Assembly: GCA_037974335.1 (NCBI GenBank)
Contig: CM075760.1
Coordinates: forward strand, 40,340,603 to 40,404,602
DNA: 64,000 nucleotides
Origin: Prionace glauca
Taxonomy: Eukaryota > Chordata > Chondrichthyes > Carcharhiniformes > Carcharhinidae
Direction of reading: 5' to 3'
Part shown: one piece after another, positions 1 to 10,194 of the stretch
How the letters are laid out: the number at the start of each line of letters is the position of its first letter
How positions within the stretch are numbered: position 1 is the first letter of the stretch
Translations under genes and position numbers: made by a program
The notes under the pieces: generated by a model
The model's input: only the letters and a program-made list of their open reading frames with translations
What the model was told of the DNA's origin: nothing
Databases searched by the model: none

Positions 1-986
1 TCTGCGACATTGAGAAGCCATATTGAGGATCCATACTGTCCTAAGCGTCTTACTCAGATTACCCAGTGACATTAGAATACAATGCTCTATAGAGTTCACT
101 CTCTAAATCTCCTGTCCGCCCCCCACCTCCCCCCCCCCCTTCATTCCTCCGGGCACCATGCCCTGACGTGGCGCTAGGTGATCACAGATTTCCATTAGAT
201 TGCTCCATGATTCTGCCTGACAAATTACTGCAGTGGCTTTCATTACCTCCTGCAGTATATGTGAGCAGGAAACTCTCCTGTTCTCACCACCTGTCATTAA
301 GCATACTGGAAGAATTCAGACCCTGATGTTCAACATTTGGTGGCGAGGTGAAGAACACACCTCAGTAGCCAAAAGACTGCAAAGCGGTTTGAACCCAAAA
401 CTTCTTGTACAGAAGACCTTCAGTGCCAGGTCTTCTGTAATTCACTTACAAACTCTTGCTCTAAATACACTGCGGTTTGTGGTGTGATGACGCACAGATA
501 TTTCCTGTAATTCCAACTGTCGCCTGTTACAGGGGGAACTGACAGTCCTACAAGGTTTAACGAAAGCGGGCGTCATCAGTGAAGCAATGATCCTCTATGT
601 TGATCCTCTATGTTGTCATGTAACAATATCATGTAATATTGTTACATGATATCGCTGGGTTCATATTGCAGCAGTTTATTATGGGTTTTATTACATCAAT
701 GTTACTACTTCTATATCTGATACCTTTGTTATTGTTTTTAGTTTTCTCCATTTGTTGCTTGATATTGATACAAGATCATTTGTTTCAGTTTTCTGATGAG
801 TCAAGGAGTAATTTGTATATTTCAGTGTGGGTTTTTCTGCAAGTTCTATTGTTAGAAGCAATAAACTATATTCTTTTAATTCCATCATATAACTCACAGG
901 AAGAACATTTTCTATCGATATGGCTTGAAACATACTCTCTTCTAAAGGCCATGGGATGTTTGGCTCCACAGTCCCCATGTCGAGTG
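1..986. other. No gene recognised; small tandem and palindrome
   Basis: No coding exon, RNA or known repeat was recognised here. A 13-bp unit is repeated exactly at 588-600 and 601-613. It is followed by a palindrome with 14-bp arms (616-629 and 636-649) around a 6-nt loop. Open frames in this stretch show no family features. Confidence 0.5.
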
Positions 987-1024
987 AGTTATTGTACAGG
1001 CTTTGCATCTGTCGTTTCACTGTG
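987..1024 (-). other. 23-type RSS of relic V segment (22-nt spacer)
   Basis: On the minus strand the heptamer is CACAGTG (1018-1024), a perfect consensus. The spacer is 22 nt and the nonamer is ACAATAACT (987-995), 7 of 9 to ACAAAAACC. It directly follows the broken V exon. Confidence 0.6.
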
Positions 1025-1282
1025 TCTCACTGCACTGTATCCACCGCAGCATCACACAGTGAGACTGGTGGACTCTTTCTCACTGTCCACAGGTACATTA
1101 AACCTCAGCTGTTTCATCTCTGAATATGGAAACGAGATCCTCTGGAGATTGATCAGTGAATTGTCGGTACTAAAATACAAACTCATTCCCAGTAACAGTA
1201 ATATTGTGATGAAGAGAGACGGTCTGTCCTTGATTTACCCGATATATCGATATCTGAAATGTCTTCGAGTGACAAGATACAG
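1025..1282 (-). pseudogene. TCR V segment pseudogene, minus strand
   Basis: This is the V exon of a T-cell receptor V segment, inferred from a splice acceptor at 1283 (TGTTTTCACAG), a FR1/FR2-like stretch reading QTVSLHHN and then stop-YRQFTDQSPEDL, and a perfect heptamer at its end. The first conserved Cys reads His, the FR2 Trp codon is TAG, a base is missing before the C-terminal Tyr, and the second Cys codon is AGT (Ser) in YSAVR. No leader was recognised upstream. An old V copy is by far the best reading. Confidence 0.6.
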
Positions 1283-1289
1283 CTGTGAA

Positions 1290-1700
1290 AACAAGAACAA
1301 AATTAATATAAAGATACAAACAGGCATTATTACATAAAGTTCTTACGCATACTGGCAAAAGAAAGTTAAGTCTATCCACCTATCTGTCTGCATCTGACTC
1401 TGAACATCTCTACCTCTTATCAATCTGTCTATTCACCTATCTTTTTCTAGAATATTTATTTAGATAATTGACAGACAGATTTTTCTGCCTGTCTCTTTAA
1501 TTTGCTTTTGGAACAACGAAACAGTTTTTTAAAAAAAAAACTTAATATGCTTCGATAATCTGCATCTTTAATGACAACTTTAGGATGTTAGAACGCTATC
1601 TAGATAGAACATTAAATGTGGGAAAGTAACATTCAAGAACATCAACGGCATTTCTGATTTGCAGAAAACTTAAAAGTGCAGCGGAGACACAGCGGTGAAC
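1290..1700. other. No gene recognised
   Basis: AT-rich spacer between two minus-strand V segments. I saw no leader exon, tRNA or recognisable repeat. Confidence 0.4.
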
Positions 1701-1701
1701 A

Positions 1702-1740
1702 GGATATTGTACAGGGGGATCCGCTCTTTGTCTCACTGTG
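1702..1740 (-). other. 23-RSS of V segment 1741-2168
   Basis: Heptamer CACAGTG (1734-1740), 23-nt spacer (1711-1733), nonamer ACAATATCC (1702-1710), 7 of 9 to consensus. It abuts the V coding end on the minus strand. Confidence 0.85.
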
Positions 1741-2168
1741 TCTGCTTCGCACAGAGATACATTCCGGAGAACAGAACCGTCGTCTCATCTATAGAAATGG
1801 TGTTGGAATTCTTTATTCGGTCAAAGGACAGTGTGTAACTTCCTTTGGTGGAATTCCCCTGGTAAATGGAGGCGATAAATGTCGGAGGTTCTCTCAGTGT
1901 TTGTCTGTACCAGGCTACTGTATCGCCTGTAGCATCAGAGAGCCGACACTTGAGTTCAACCCGCTCCCCTTCCCGAGACACGACCTGCTCAGGATGGGAG
2001 CTCTGATCCTCACACTGAACAGCTGTGAACAGAAGAAAATCACTCATAAACTATACGTTACGAAGAGATTGTTAAAATAATCCGTCTGAGTAAATCAATA
2101 AACTCACACAATATCAGCAGCATCAGAGCTCCAACTGGAAATAACTCTTTGCGGGGATTTCTCTTCAT
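1741..2168 (-). CDS. TCR V segment (alpha/delta type), intact
   Basis: Germline V segment encoding leader and V domain of a T-cell receptor chain, to be joined by RAG. Leader exon 2168-2108 (61 nt) starts MKRNPRKELF and ends before donor GTGAGT. The intron is 85 nt and the V exon runs 2022-1741 after acceptor TTCACAG. Residues seen: first Cys in VELKCRLS, FR2 Trp in VAWYRQTL, second Cys in GMYLCAKQ. W to second C is 54 residues, as in many alpha V segments. No stop or frameshift was seen. An upstream block at 2190-2460 recurs inverted at 8880-9110, in front of a related broken V. Alpha versus delta cannot be decided from the V segment alone. Confidence 0.85.
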
Positions 2169-2189
2169 GATTGATGAAGATACACAAGA

Positions 2190-2460
2190 GCATCAATCAG
2201 GATCTACTCTCTAAACTGGGACTTGCTGCCGAGGCCCAGACTCTGAATGTTGGGGAGGGAGAGGAGGGGCGAGAGCTTCACATCCCCCCATTCAATGTGA
2301 GACCGAAGGGCCACCCTGTCACCGATTGGATAATTATGGGATATCGGTATCTGACGTTTCTCACGGTGCCACTCAGCAATTGGCTGTTTCTCAAACCACA
2401 AACCATTTGAACCGTCACTGCTTCCGAGCATCTCCTTCCTCACTGCAGCAACAAAGTAAA
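2190..2460 (-). promoter_or_regulatory. V upstream block shared with 8880-9110
   Basis: The 5' flank of the minus-strand V at 2168 matches the plus-strand flank of the V at 9146 over about 210 bp. It is non-coding despite being partly open. I infer it contains the V promoter. The two copies lie in opposite orientation. Confidence 0.55.
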
Positions 2461-2646
2461 TTGTGTTGCAAGAATTGTGCTGTGGCGTCTTTCTAATTGA
2501 AAAGAGCCGTTCATAATCTTGGAACCGTAAATTGTTGTAACACTAACAGAGACCATTCGGCCCATTGTTCACGTACTCTCTCGGTTGATGGGTTGTGAGT
2601 TGAAACGGGAATGTCACTGTCTCGTGACGAAAATAATGCAATATCA

Positions 2647-2657
2647 CCATCTGCTGG
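2647..2657 (-). promoter_or_regulatory. CTCF-like core motif
   Basis: Minus strand reads CCAGCAGATGG, agreeing with the CTCF core pattern CCASYAGRKGG. This is a motif match only. Confidence 0.3.
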
Positions 2658-2689
2658 CGGCTTTCACTTACTGCAGGCGCCGGCCTTTG

Positions 2690-2900
2690 TGAGTCACAGA
2701 GAGGTTCAGTCACTCGATAGCTGGACCTAGGACCCGGTTGCTGAAGTGTGAATATTGAATATCGTTGTCAGGGATGAAAGTTTGCAGCAGGAGGTCGGGT
2801 GGCCATTTGCCCTTTTGTTATCATCCACTCTATGCGAACATTGTTCGCCATTGCCCATGGGAGTTATTGCCTGGAGATTGCATTTAGGGATTAATGTACA
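2690..2900. repeat. Duplicated block, copy 1 (pair at 15720-15960)
   Basis: The stretch shares long runs with 15720-15960, including GGATGAAAGTTTGCAGCAGG here and close variants there, and the text around CATGGGAG.TATTG.CTGGAG. Both copies lie 5' of related V pseudogenes (4123 and 15995), so this is part of a V-cassette duplication. Confidence 0.6.
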
Positions 2901-3870
2901 CAACTGATGTAGTTATCAGATGTTAATTCCATCCAAACGTATAGTAGATAAACGTTGCTGCACTTTGATGCACTGAGGTCTTTGGAGCTTAAGTTGTGAA
3001 TGATACCTGGACGATACAAACTTACAATGGGCAAACAAACTGACAGATTAATATTTTCCAATTTTTTGATTGAAGTTGGCGTCAGTTTGTGTTGTCCGTG
3101 CAAAATAAATGGTTTGGAAAAAGCATTTTGCCAGCGCGACTGAAAAAGTGACAGGTTTCTCACATCGATGTATAATTATGTCATCAGGTAATTATTATTA
3201 TGCCGAGTAACACACACTTCATTTTAGATAACTATAAAGAAGGGAGAAATGCTTTCCTTGTATCTTGATAGCTCATTCTGTTTATCCAATGTGCACGCCA
3301 TAAAGAATGAATAAAACGAATTCAAATCAACACGAAACTTTGCAGATTGCAACTGTTATTGTGCCGCATGCAGAGGGAATTGATTTTGCCCTGATTCCCA
3401 CTAAATTAAGCATTTTGCCTAACTGTTGTAATTTCAAACTTATCTATAAAATACAGAAATATGTTTGCTACTATTAACAGAGTAGTTCTTGTGAGGATTT
3501 TTTTTTCATAAGATTCCGAGACAAGTTAGATTTTCTAAACTCCGCATTTTCATGGTACTTCGAAAAGAGAGTCAGAACGAACAACTGACAGAGACAGAAA
3601 CAAGAAAAGGGAGGCAGAAACCCTGAAAATGTCAGAAAGAGAAAGAGAAGCAATCAGACTAGATAATTCTGTCCGAATCCCATTTATTGGTGCGTCACTT
3701 CGATCAACATTCACAGAACAGTTAGACGTATCCCTGAAAAACAACCTCAGTTTCTGAGTCAGTAAAGCCACATTCTGATCTGGGTTACACTTTGTATCAG
3801 ATTAGAAGAATCAACACATCGAGAATAACCTGTATTTTTCTGTCGAACTCTAAAGGAATTACGATATGTC
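2900..3870. other. No gene recognised
   Basis: AT-rich sequence without an exon, RNA or repeat that I can name. A copy-2 counterpart is missing, so this part was either lost from or never present in the duplicate near 15.96 kb. Confidence 0.4.
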
Positions 3871-3879
3871 CCCTTGTTC

Positions 3880-4050
3880 CTTACTGGTAATAATGGTCTT
3901 GTTGTCTGGTGAGACACCTGATGAAGGGGAAAACACCGAAAGCTTTTGGCGTTTTCTACCAAATAAACTTGTGGGACTTTAACCTGGTGTTGTGAGACTT
4001 CTTACTGTGTTTACCCCAGTCCAACGCCGGTATCTCCACATCGAGTCTCT
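3880..4050 (+). mobile_element. Penelope-like element 3' tail
   Basis: The motif order matches the tails at 9662-9760 (+), 31042-31108 (-) and 38723-38810 (-): CCTGATGAAGG, then CCGAAAGCTTTTGG, then a CAAATAAA run, GGACTTTAACCTGGTGTTG and TGAGACTTC. At 38.7-39.3 kb the same tail is joined to a GIY-YIG-like reading frame, hence the Penelope-like call. Only the 3' end is present. Confidence 0.55.
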
Positions 4051-4122
4051 GTTCAGTCAATGTCCTATCCAGGAATTGTGTTTAATTTCTGACTTTTGGA
4101 ATACTCTGGGTTTGTGTTATAG

Positions 4123-4412
4123 GAACCATGAACGATGATTCCTTGTTCCAGGTTCCTTCTGAATTAACAATTCAGGAAGAACAGAGCACAATACCGGAGT
4201 GTCGTCAGTCAATAACCAACCGTGAACCATCTCTGTTCTGATACGTCCAGTAAACCGGAAAAGGTCCAAAATATTCAATGAGGATAAAGCGCGGGAGATT
4301 CGTCTCAAGAGCCAGGCTTCCTGCTGTTTGCACAAAGGAAACAAAACTTCTCTCTTAAATAAGCCAGGGCTCTTCACTCCGACAGCGCTGTGTATTTCTG
4401 TGCCATTGAGCC
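4123..4412 (+). pseudogene. TCR V pseudogene (subgroup of 46336-46760)
   Basis: V exon after acceptor TGTGTTATAG. Translation resembles the intact minus-strand V at 46.3-46.8 kb: a LTIQEEQST region, Cys in PECRQ, FR2 as F-stop-YVQ (Trp codon TGA), then a FPAVCTKETK region and, after a frameshift, SDSAVYFCAIE. At least two stops and one frameshift are visible. The RSS that follows is weak. This copy and its 3' flank are duplicated at 15995-16978. Confidence 0.7.
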
Positions 4413-4452
4413 CACACTGCGGCAGAGATAGAGCGGTTCCCGGACAAATCCT
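4413..4452 (+). other. Degenerate RSS with 24-nt spacer
   Basis: Heptamer CACACTG (4413-4419), spacer 4420-4443 (24 nt), nonamer ACAAATCCT (4444-4452), 6 of 9 to consensus. The 24-nt spacer recurs in its relatives at 16115, 38496 and 46305. Confidence 0.5.
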
Positions 4453-4475
4453 CACACTGGGGTTCTAGAAAGGTA

Positions 4476-4490
4476 CCACCAGAGGGTGCT
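4476..4490 (+). promoter_or_regulatory. CTCF-like motif 3' of V RSS
   Basis: CCACCAGAGGGTGCT lies 24 bp after the nonamer. It fits the CTCF core CCASYAGRKGG. The same motif sits at 16180-16194 in the duplicated copy. Confidence 0.4.
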
Positions 4491-5269
4491 GTTGCACCGA
4501 TAAACAGAAAGAATAATTCACCCTCCACTGAGAGAGACGCAGGTGCCTTCCTGAAATATCAGAACAAAACACAACCTCAACAAGAGATAAGGAACATTTG
4601 AGGAATTGCATTGGTTAATTTCAACTCGCAGTTGGACTATCGCTGACCTTCTTAAATGTATTTGATCTCTTTGGTTTAGTAATTGTCATTTGATCCAGTT
4701 CCGGTGTCTGTCTAATATTCAGCAACTCAATCCCCATCAGGTTTTGAAGCCTTTTTCCGGGGGCCTGTGGTCTGGGTTTATTTGATCCGACAAGAGTTTT
4801 GCAGCTTCAGAGGAAGTGTATAATCAATGAAGACATTTCACAAGGAAGCGACTGTGATCTTTAAAACAAACATTGAGAATAGAATTCCCCGAATGACCAG
4901 TGAACTACAGAATGTTTCCTTAATGCTGGAATGTTTTTATTACTATGAGCAAGCCGGAATTTGCAGCTGCCAATTTACAGAGCAGGGTTTCGTTTCCACA
5001 ATCCCATCTGGAAAAGGGCAACCGTTCCCCTATCAAGGTGGTGAAAGCACTCCAGCTCGAGGTGTTTCCTTAAATATCAGCCAACTCACCACTGAGTGAT
5101 CTCACAGACTCAAAGAGGCACGATGACTGAAGTGGCCGGATGCTGGAAACACTTGGGTGAAGGCTGATCCCAGGTTAATGAGGATTCTTGCCTGGCTGAC
5201 TGTTACATTGTGGCTGCATCTGCCCACGATTCTGTGCAGCAGACACGGTTTCAACCGATAGTTCAAGGC

Positions 5270-5308
5270 AGGTTTTGTACATCAGTCAGACTGATTTCCA
5301 TGACGATG
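5270..5308 (-). other. RSS of V pseudogene 5309-5615, heptamer eroded
   Basis: Nonamer ACAAAACCT (5270-5278), 23-nt spacer (5279-5301), heptamer CATCGTC (5302-5308; 4 of 7 to CACAGTG), read on the minus strand. Confidence 0.6.
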
Positions 5309-5615
5309 AGACTGAAAGCGCAGTGATACACGGCAGCGTCAGTCAGCTGCAGACCAGAGATAGTCAAACTGGTGAATTTACTCGACGTCTGAAGGTCTCC
5401 AGGGAAACGGCTTTCAACAAGATTTGTTATATCTTCAACAAATATCTAATTTTTCCTCAATACAAATAGACGCTGTATCGCTGAGTGTTGCCGGTATCAG
5501 GATAAAATGTAGTTGATCATTGTAATATCATAGGTACAGGTTAAACTCAATGTTTCTTCTTTCGTCTTTCATCCTGAGGATAGCGACAGAGTGACAGAAT
5601 CTCCATGACTCAGAT
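5309..5615 (-). pseudogene. TCR V pseudogene, minus strand
   Basis: V exon after acceptor GGTTTTTCAG on the minus strand. The reading DLSHGDSVTL, ETLSLTCTYD, then YRQHS, then FTSLTISGLQL and AAVYHCAFS places it with the V segments at 19131, 50696 and 52889. The FR2 Trp codon is TGA, and at least two other in-frame stops lie in FR1 and CDR2. No leader was identified. Its counterpart in the 16-kb duplication is absent because that copy breaks off at about 16978. Confidence 0.75.
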
Positions 5616-5619
5616 CTGA

Positions 5620-6260
5620 AAAACCTGCTCAAACAGAAATAAATCAGACCGTCTGAATACTTAAAATTTAATTTTAAATCACGTTTTTAAAATTAAAGTA
5701 AATATGAAATGTGTTTGGTTCACAATTACTTGTTATGAATATTCTCCAAACAGTCCAAATGTTGAGCATTTCCTTTGCCTGTTCTGTAAAACAGGAATTG
5801 GATATTTGAAAACATCCGTTTCAAACTTGACCCTGTATATTTTGCCTCGGGATGCTCTCACTGCATTTCCCTGTGTCCGCGGTGGTGCTGTGGGGTTAGT
5901 AGCTGGTGAGCCGGCAGCCAGTGAATGGATTCACCCTGAGCTGGGTTCAGTCAATGTTCTGATAGGGAGAATGGTTTCCTAGTTAGACACGTGGGGCGAG
6001 ATTTGTAACCGGAAACATGGGGTTACCGATGGGGTTTATTTATTCCGGTTTCAATTCTCCATCTCTGATTCCAGTAGAATCGACATCCGTGAGCGGATAA
6101 AGCTCGAGTCTCAGCTTCTTTCATCAGCTCGACAGAGAGACCCCACAGGTAGAACTGGAGCGGGTTTTTGGCTCCTTGTTATTTCGTGTGAATATTATAT
6201 ACATATCCTAATTCTAAATTGAACTCCTTGGACAATTACTTGAGCAGGAATTTCATATGA
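5620..6260. other. No gene recognised; 5' flank of V at 6269
   Basis: No exon was recognised. The last 100 bp precede a V leader and include a TATATAC run near 6197; promoter function is inference only. Confidence 0.4.
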
Positions 6261-6268
6261 TCTGAAAA

Positions 6269-6601
6269 ATGCTCGGAATTTACAGATTCTCTTTGCTGCT
6301 TTTCACTCTGATCTTCACGTGATTGACTGGAGCAGATGAGGTGATGCAGCTCCCTCGGTGGGAGGTTGTCAGCGAAGAGGAAACCATATCCATCAACTGC
6401 ACCACCACCACTGCGTTTAACAGGTTGTCTTGGTACAGACAGTCCCCGAATCAGCCACCCCAGCATCTGGTGACGGCCAAAAGAGAAACCGATCAAAGCG
6501 AGAGGATCACTGCCTCAATCGGGGGAGGCTACAAATTCAGTGCCCTGACTGTGAGAGACGCCAGAGTTACAGATACCGCCACCTATCTCTGTGCCGTGAG
6601 C
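6269..6601 (+). pseudogene. TCR alpha-type V with intronless leader and one stop
   Basis: Leader and V domain lie in one uninterrupted frame from ATG 6269: MLGIYRFSLLLFTLIFT, then TGA (6320-6322), then LTGADEVMQLP. No leader intron is present, whereas every other complete V here has one of 80-563 nt. The V part is intact: Cys in ISINCTTT, Trp in LSWYRQSP, second Cys in TATYLCAVS. Its 54-residue W-to-C spacing and YLCAV end are typical of alpha V segments. The RSS is a perfect consensus. The TGA sits where a Gly codon would fit (GGA to TGA), so a single nonsense change in the leader is the simplest reading. A copy made from spliced germline RNA would explain the missing intron. Confidence 0.75.
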
Positions 6602-6640
6602 CACAGTGTAACAAACACAGGGGGGTCCCATACAAAAACC
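6602..6640 (+). other. Perfect consensus 23-RSS
   Basis: Heptamer CACAGTG (6602-6608), 23-nt spacer (6609-6631), nonamer ACAAAAACC (6632-6640). Both elements match the consensus exactly. Confidence 0.95.
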
Positions 6641-7130
6641 TGCACCAACTGTGAGATCCACTCTGTGTCGGCGGAGGGAGTGATGGGAGTATTTTAAAAT
6701 AGTCAAAAAAGGAAATGACGCAACTGAAAATAAAATATAGAATCTAATTATTAAAATTCCGTCAGAAATGAAGAGAGTTGAAAACAGAAATGGTGAAGAG
6801 GAAAGAGGGAGCATGTAACCTAGACTGAGTGATTGGAAAATAGGACAGAGGAAAGTTCAGTTATTGTCGGAGGAGTGGGCAGAAAATGAGGAAGTTTTTG
6901 AAATAGAGATCGAGATTGGAAAGTACCGAGTGTAATAGACAGAGTAAAAATCAAGTGATATCATAAATAAAGAGGGGGTGGCTCCGTGAGATTTTCGCGA
7001 AACTATTAATCCAGAAACTCAGTTCGTGTTGGGGAGAGCCGGAATTCAGAATTTATTGATGACCATGAAATCATTGTCTGAAAACTCATCTGATTCATTC
7101 TTGTCCTTTCCAGAAGGAAATCTGCCGCCC
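6641..7130. other. No gene recognised
   Basis: Purine-rich, AT-leaning flank 3' of the V at 6269. No RNA, exon or named repeat was seen. Confidence 0.4.
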
Positions 7131-7134
7131 TTAC

Positions 7135-7260
7135 CTGGTCTGGTCTACATGTGATTCCAGAGCCACAGCAATGTGGTTGACTCTCAACTGCCCTCGAAGG
7201 GCAAATAAGGATGGGCGATAAATGCTGGCCAGCCAGCGACGGCTAAGTCCCACTGGTAAC
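7135..7260 (+). repeat. Interspersed repeat tail
   Basis: Text such as CAGCAATGTGGTTGACTCT and GGATGGGCGATAAATGCTGG resembles a dispersed element I recall as common in shark genomes. It is probably the 3' part of a retroposon. No second copy exists in this window to prove it. Confidence 0.4.
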
Positions 7261-8830
7261 TAATGTTTAGTATTTACGAGATATTTAAACGGCTGAATTT
7301 TCTGAAACATATCTCCTAAAATTCGGGCACTGGAAGTTGCCCCATTGATAAATTTGTACTTTGCTCGTTATCCCAACATTGAAAGTTTCAGAACTTCCGT
7401 CAGGGGGCGCACTGGTTACTAACTCTTCGCTGTTCTGAATTGAAAATATGAAGAAATAACAGCAGCATTGTCAGCTGTCTTTGCTGCTGTCGCTCTGACT
7501 CATATTGACTGCCTTCTGTTATTGGGCATGTTATTCTCTCGTCCGGGGTTTGTTGGACCTGCAGCGCAGTGGGAGGGGCAATTTCTGCCCCAAAAGTGGG
7601 TGTTTCCGTCTGCAGAGTTACAGACATAGCATGCGTCATATGATACAGACTCTCTCTCAACCTGTTCATTCTATTGCTTAATATTGGGTATCTCCTTCTC
7701 AGGAGAACTCTCACCCCATCCACCCACCACCGTCCAACCCACCCGATCGCTATAAAATAAATCAAATAATGCAACAATTTATGGACTGAATATGATAAAT
7801 GCGGGAAACCAAATGTACCCATCTGGCGGGATTGTTCAGATAGGTGAATGAATGCAATTCTGTAACTAACAGACATACAACTCAGTTCATGAAAATGCTG
7901 CCTCTGTTTAACCCATAGCAAAACAAAAACTAGAGGAAATGAGCCAGAAAACAAGAAGTAATTATTATTTTACTGAATCAAAGGAGAGAAAGGACTCGGG
8001 TCAGAAGGAGAAGAAGCTGCCAATGACATTAAACATATCAATAATCAAATATTTACTCACAACACAGATTTCAGAAAGCAAGGCTACAAGTCTAACGCTG
8101 AACACACCATTCTCGCGAGCACAGTTCGCAACACTTGGATCAGTTTATTGATTCTTCGTTCGTTTCGTGTTAACCTCAGAGACAGTGTGTGAGAGAGATT
8201 GGGAAAGATAGAGTTGGGTTGAGAATGTGCAGTGCTGAGCGGGAGACTCTTTCCTCTTTCAGTGTTAACCTGACAGACAGTGTGTGAGACACTGGAAAAC
8301 GTGGAGTTGGGATAAGGAAGCACAGTGTTGAGGGGAGTGCCACTTGATCAACTGGGGCATTTTCACCCCCACACCGGACAGAGCAGAATCTCTGTTCAGA
8401 AGCAGTTGGCAGACTTCTACCCGATCAATTCAAGTTTGGAAAAGGTTAAAAAGAAACAGAGTTAATCCGGCTGGTCTCGCAGGGGGTGAATGGATGGCAG
8501 CATTTCAGGCTAACTCTATTAAAGTGGAGGGAGCGATTAGAAGACTTGTGTTTTGAGCAGACGATGTTAGAAATTGCGATGATCCATGCCAATCTGTAAT
8601 GGAGACATAATGTAGAAGTAATTTACAAAGATATTTAATATTTGGGCAGTAAACGGAATGAGAAATATATATATAATCAAAATTGAAAGCAAGCTGTTGG
8701 TTAGGAATAAGTGGATACCCTTCAACAGAGACAGTACGCGAGCAATGGGCCGAATGGCGTCTGTTTGTTCTTTAAGACTCTATAATTCTCAGACGATGAA
8801 CTGCTCTGTTCATTTAGAAGGATAACGCCA
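7260..8830. other. No gene recognised
   Basis: Open frames here lack family features. A CTCF-like CCGTCAGGGGGCGC lies at 7397-7410. Imperfect copies of a GTTAACCTGACAGACAGTG-type unit recur near 8168 and 8263, about 95 bp apart, suggesting a decayed tandem. Confidence 0.4.
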
Positions 8831-8879
8831 CAGCCATTGTGAAACAATATACTCTGCTGCTGCACACAGAGTGCAGAGA

Positions 8880-9110
8880 AGGCCGGGGGGTCATTGACGG
8901 TTCAAGTGGACAATGGTTTGGGAAACAGCCGATCTCTCAGTGGCACCGTGAGCAACGTCAGAGACCGACATCCCATAATAGTCCAATCGGTGATAATGTG
9001 AACTCTCAGTCTCACATTGAAGGGGGGAATGGAAAACTCTCGCCTGTCCTTTCCCTTCCCACATTTCAGAGTCCAGGCGCCGGCTGCAAGTCCCAGTCTG
9101 AAAATCAGAC
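8880..9110 (+). promoter_or_regulatory. V upstream block shared with 2190-2460
   Basis: Plus-strand relative of the 5' flank of the minus-strand V at 2168 (shared runs include GGCACCGTGAG and TCCCATAAT). It precedes the leader at 9146, so it is a likely V promoter region carried along in an inverted duplication. Confidence 0.5.
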
Positions 9111-9145
9111 CCGAATTGTAAACTTTCTTGTACACCTTTATTATC

Positions 9146-9662
9146 ATGAAGCAAACCCCTCCCCTCCCCTCCCCACCCCACCCCACCCCCACCAAATACC
9201 TGTTTCCTCTTGGAGCTCTGACCCTGCTGCTATTGTGTGAGTTGATTTTTCTAATCAGATCTGTTTTTTTTAACAATTTCTTCACACCATGTATTTTGTG
9301 AGTGATCTTTGTTCATAGCCTGTCAGTGTCATAGAACATAGAACATTCCAGCGCAGTACAGGCCTTCGGCCCTCGATGTTGTGCCGACCAGTGGAACCAA
9401 TCTAATGACCCTCTAACCTGAACTATTCCAAAGTTACCCATATGCCTATCCACTGACCATTTGAACGCCCTTAAAGTTGGCGAGTCCACAAGTGCTGCAG
9501 GCAGGGCATTCCACACCCTTACAACCCTCTGAGTAAAGAACTACCCTCGGAGTAAAGAGCGTCAGAGCTCCCAACATGAGCAGGCTGGTTCGACCGGGTT
9601 GAACCTAGCAGTCGGCGCTCCGTTTTTACAAACGACACCATATCCTGGTACAGACAAAACTC
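9146..9662 (+). pseudogene. TCR V pseudogene cut by CR1 and Penelope-like DNA
   Basis: A leader exon (9146-9236) is open: it starts MKQTP, runs through a Pro-rich CCCCT/CCCCA microsatellite, and ends FPLGALTLLLL before donor GTGAGT. It matches the leader at 2168-2108 apart from the repeat expansion. The acceptor TGTTCATAG and about ten exon bases follow, then a CR1 fragment. After it the exon resumes with CAGAGCTCCCAACATGAGCA and reads on to NDTISWYRQNS in a shifted frame. At about 9662 the exon ends in a Penelope-like tail, so FR3, CDR3 and RSS are lost. Confidence 0.75.
9318..9530 (-). mobile_element. CR1 3' fragment inside a V exon
   Basis: On the minus strand the C-terminal reading WNALPAALVDSPTLRAFK matches CR1 ORF2 ends (compare WNSLPVEVVEAASLNIFKK). 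It is followed by GGCCGAAGGCCTG and an ATGTTCTATG tail. It lies just after the splice acceptor of the V at 9146. Confidence 0.75.
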
Positions 9663-9760
9663 CCATTCGCCTGATAAAAGGGCAGCGCTCCGAAAGCTAG
9701 TGGTTTGTGCTACCAAATAAATCTATTGGACTTTAATTTGGTGTTATGAGACTTCAAACA
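9662..9760 (+). mobile_element. Penelope-like 3' tail
   Basis: Reads CCTGATAAAAGGGCAGCGCT, then CCGAAAGCTAGTGG, ACCAAATAAA and GGACTTTAATTTGGTGTTATG. It is the same tail family as at 3.9 and 38.7 kb and replaces the 3' half of the V exon. Confidence 0.55.
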
Positions 9761-10190
9761 CTGACAGGGACTACTTTGTTTTGTATCAGTATTGCTATAT
9801 CAAACAATATCGATATAAAATGTTCTGGTTTCAAGTAACATGATGGACTTAAAACACATTTTATTATTTATCACAATGAAACTTGCAGATTAACCAGTTG
9901 TTGAATGGGGAGGCAAGATATATTTCCCTGTCTGAAAGAGGATTTCACAAACTACAAAGTTACAAAGTGAGGGAACATGAAATGGAAATATCGCAGCCCA
10001 TTCATTATTCCATCCCTTGTTATGAAGTAGATGTTTCAGCTAAACATTCATCTTCTCCCGTATCATAGCTGCTATCCCAAACATGATTGAAAACAAACCA
10101 TTATGTTGCTGTAAGGATGAATGCTGTCATTCTCCATGAGGAAACAGAGCCATCAAGACTCAGGGGACCGGTCGTTGCCTGAAATGACGG
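9760..10190. other. No gene recognised
   Basis: AT-rich sequence without a family signature. Confidence 0.4.
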
Positions 10191-10194
10191 CTGA

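Larger units (their letters stand above)
4413..5280 (+). repeat. Segmental duplication, copy 1 (pair at 16115-16978)
   Basis: About 870 bp from the V heptamer to inside the next V's RSS region matches 16115-16978 in order: a CTCF-like motif, GATAAACAGAA, AATAATTCAC, AACACAACCTCAACAA, the AGGAAGTGTATA motif, CAGAGCAGGGTTTC and others. The divergence visible by eye is moderate. Confidence 0.75.

Noticed and set aside
1741-2047. Likeness of the 1741-2168 V to IgNAR or NAR-TCR V domains (CRLSDA, CAK)
   Set aside because: The W-to-C spacing (54 residues) fits ordinary alpha V segments and no NAR-specific extra cysteines are present.
7400-7954. 184-codon minus-strand frame with a stretch slightly like a V FR1
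   Set aside because: No conserved Cys-Trp-Cys spacing, no leader or RSS; similarity is superficial.
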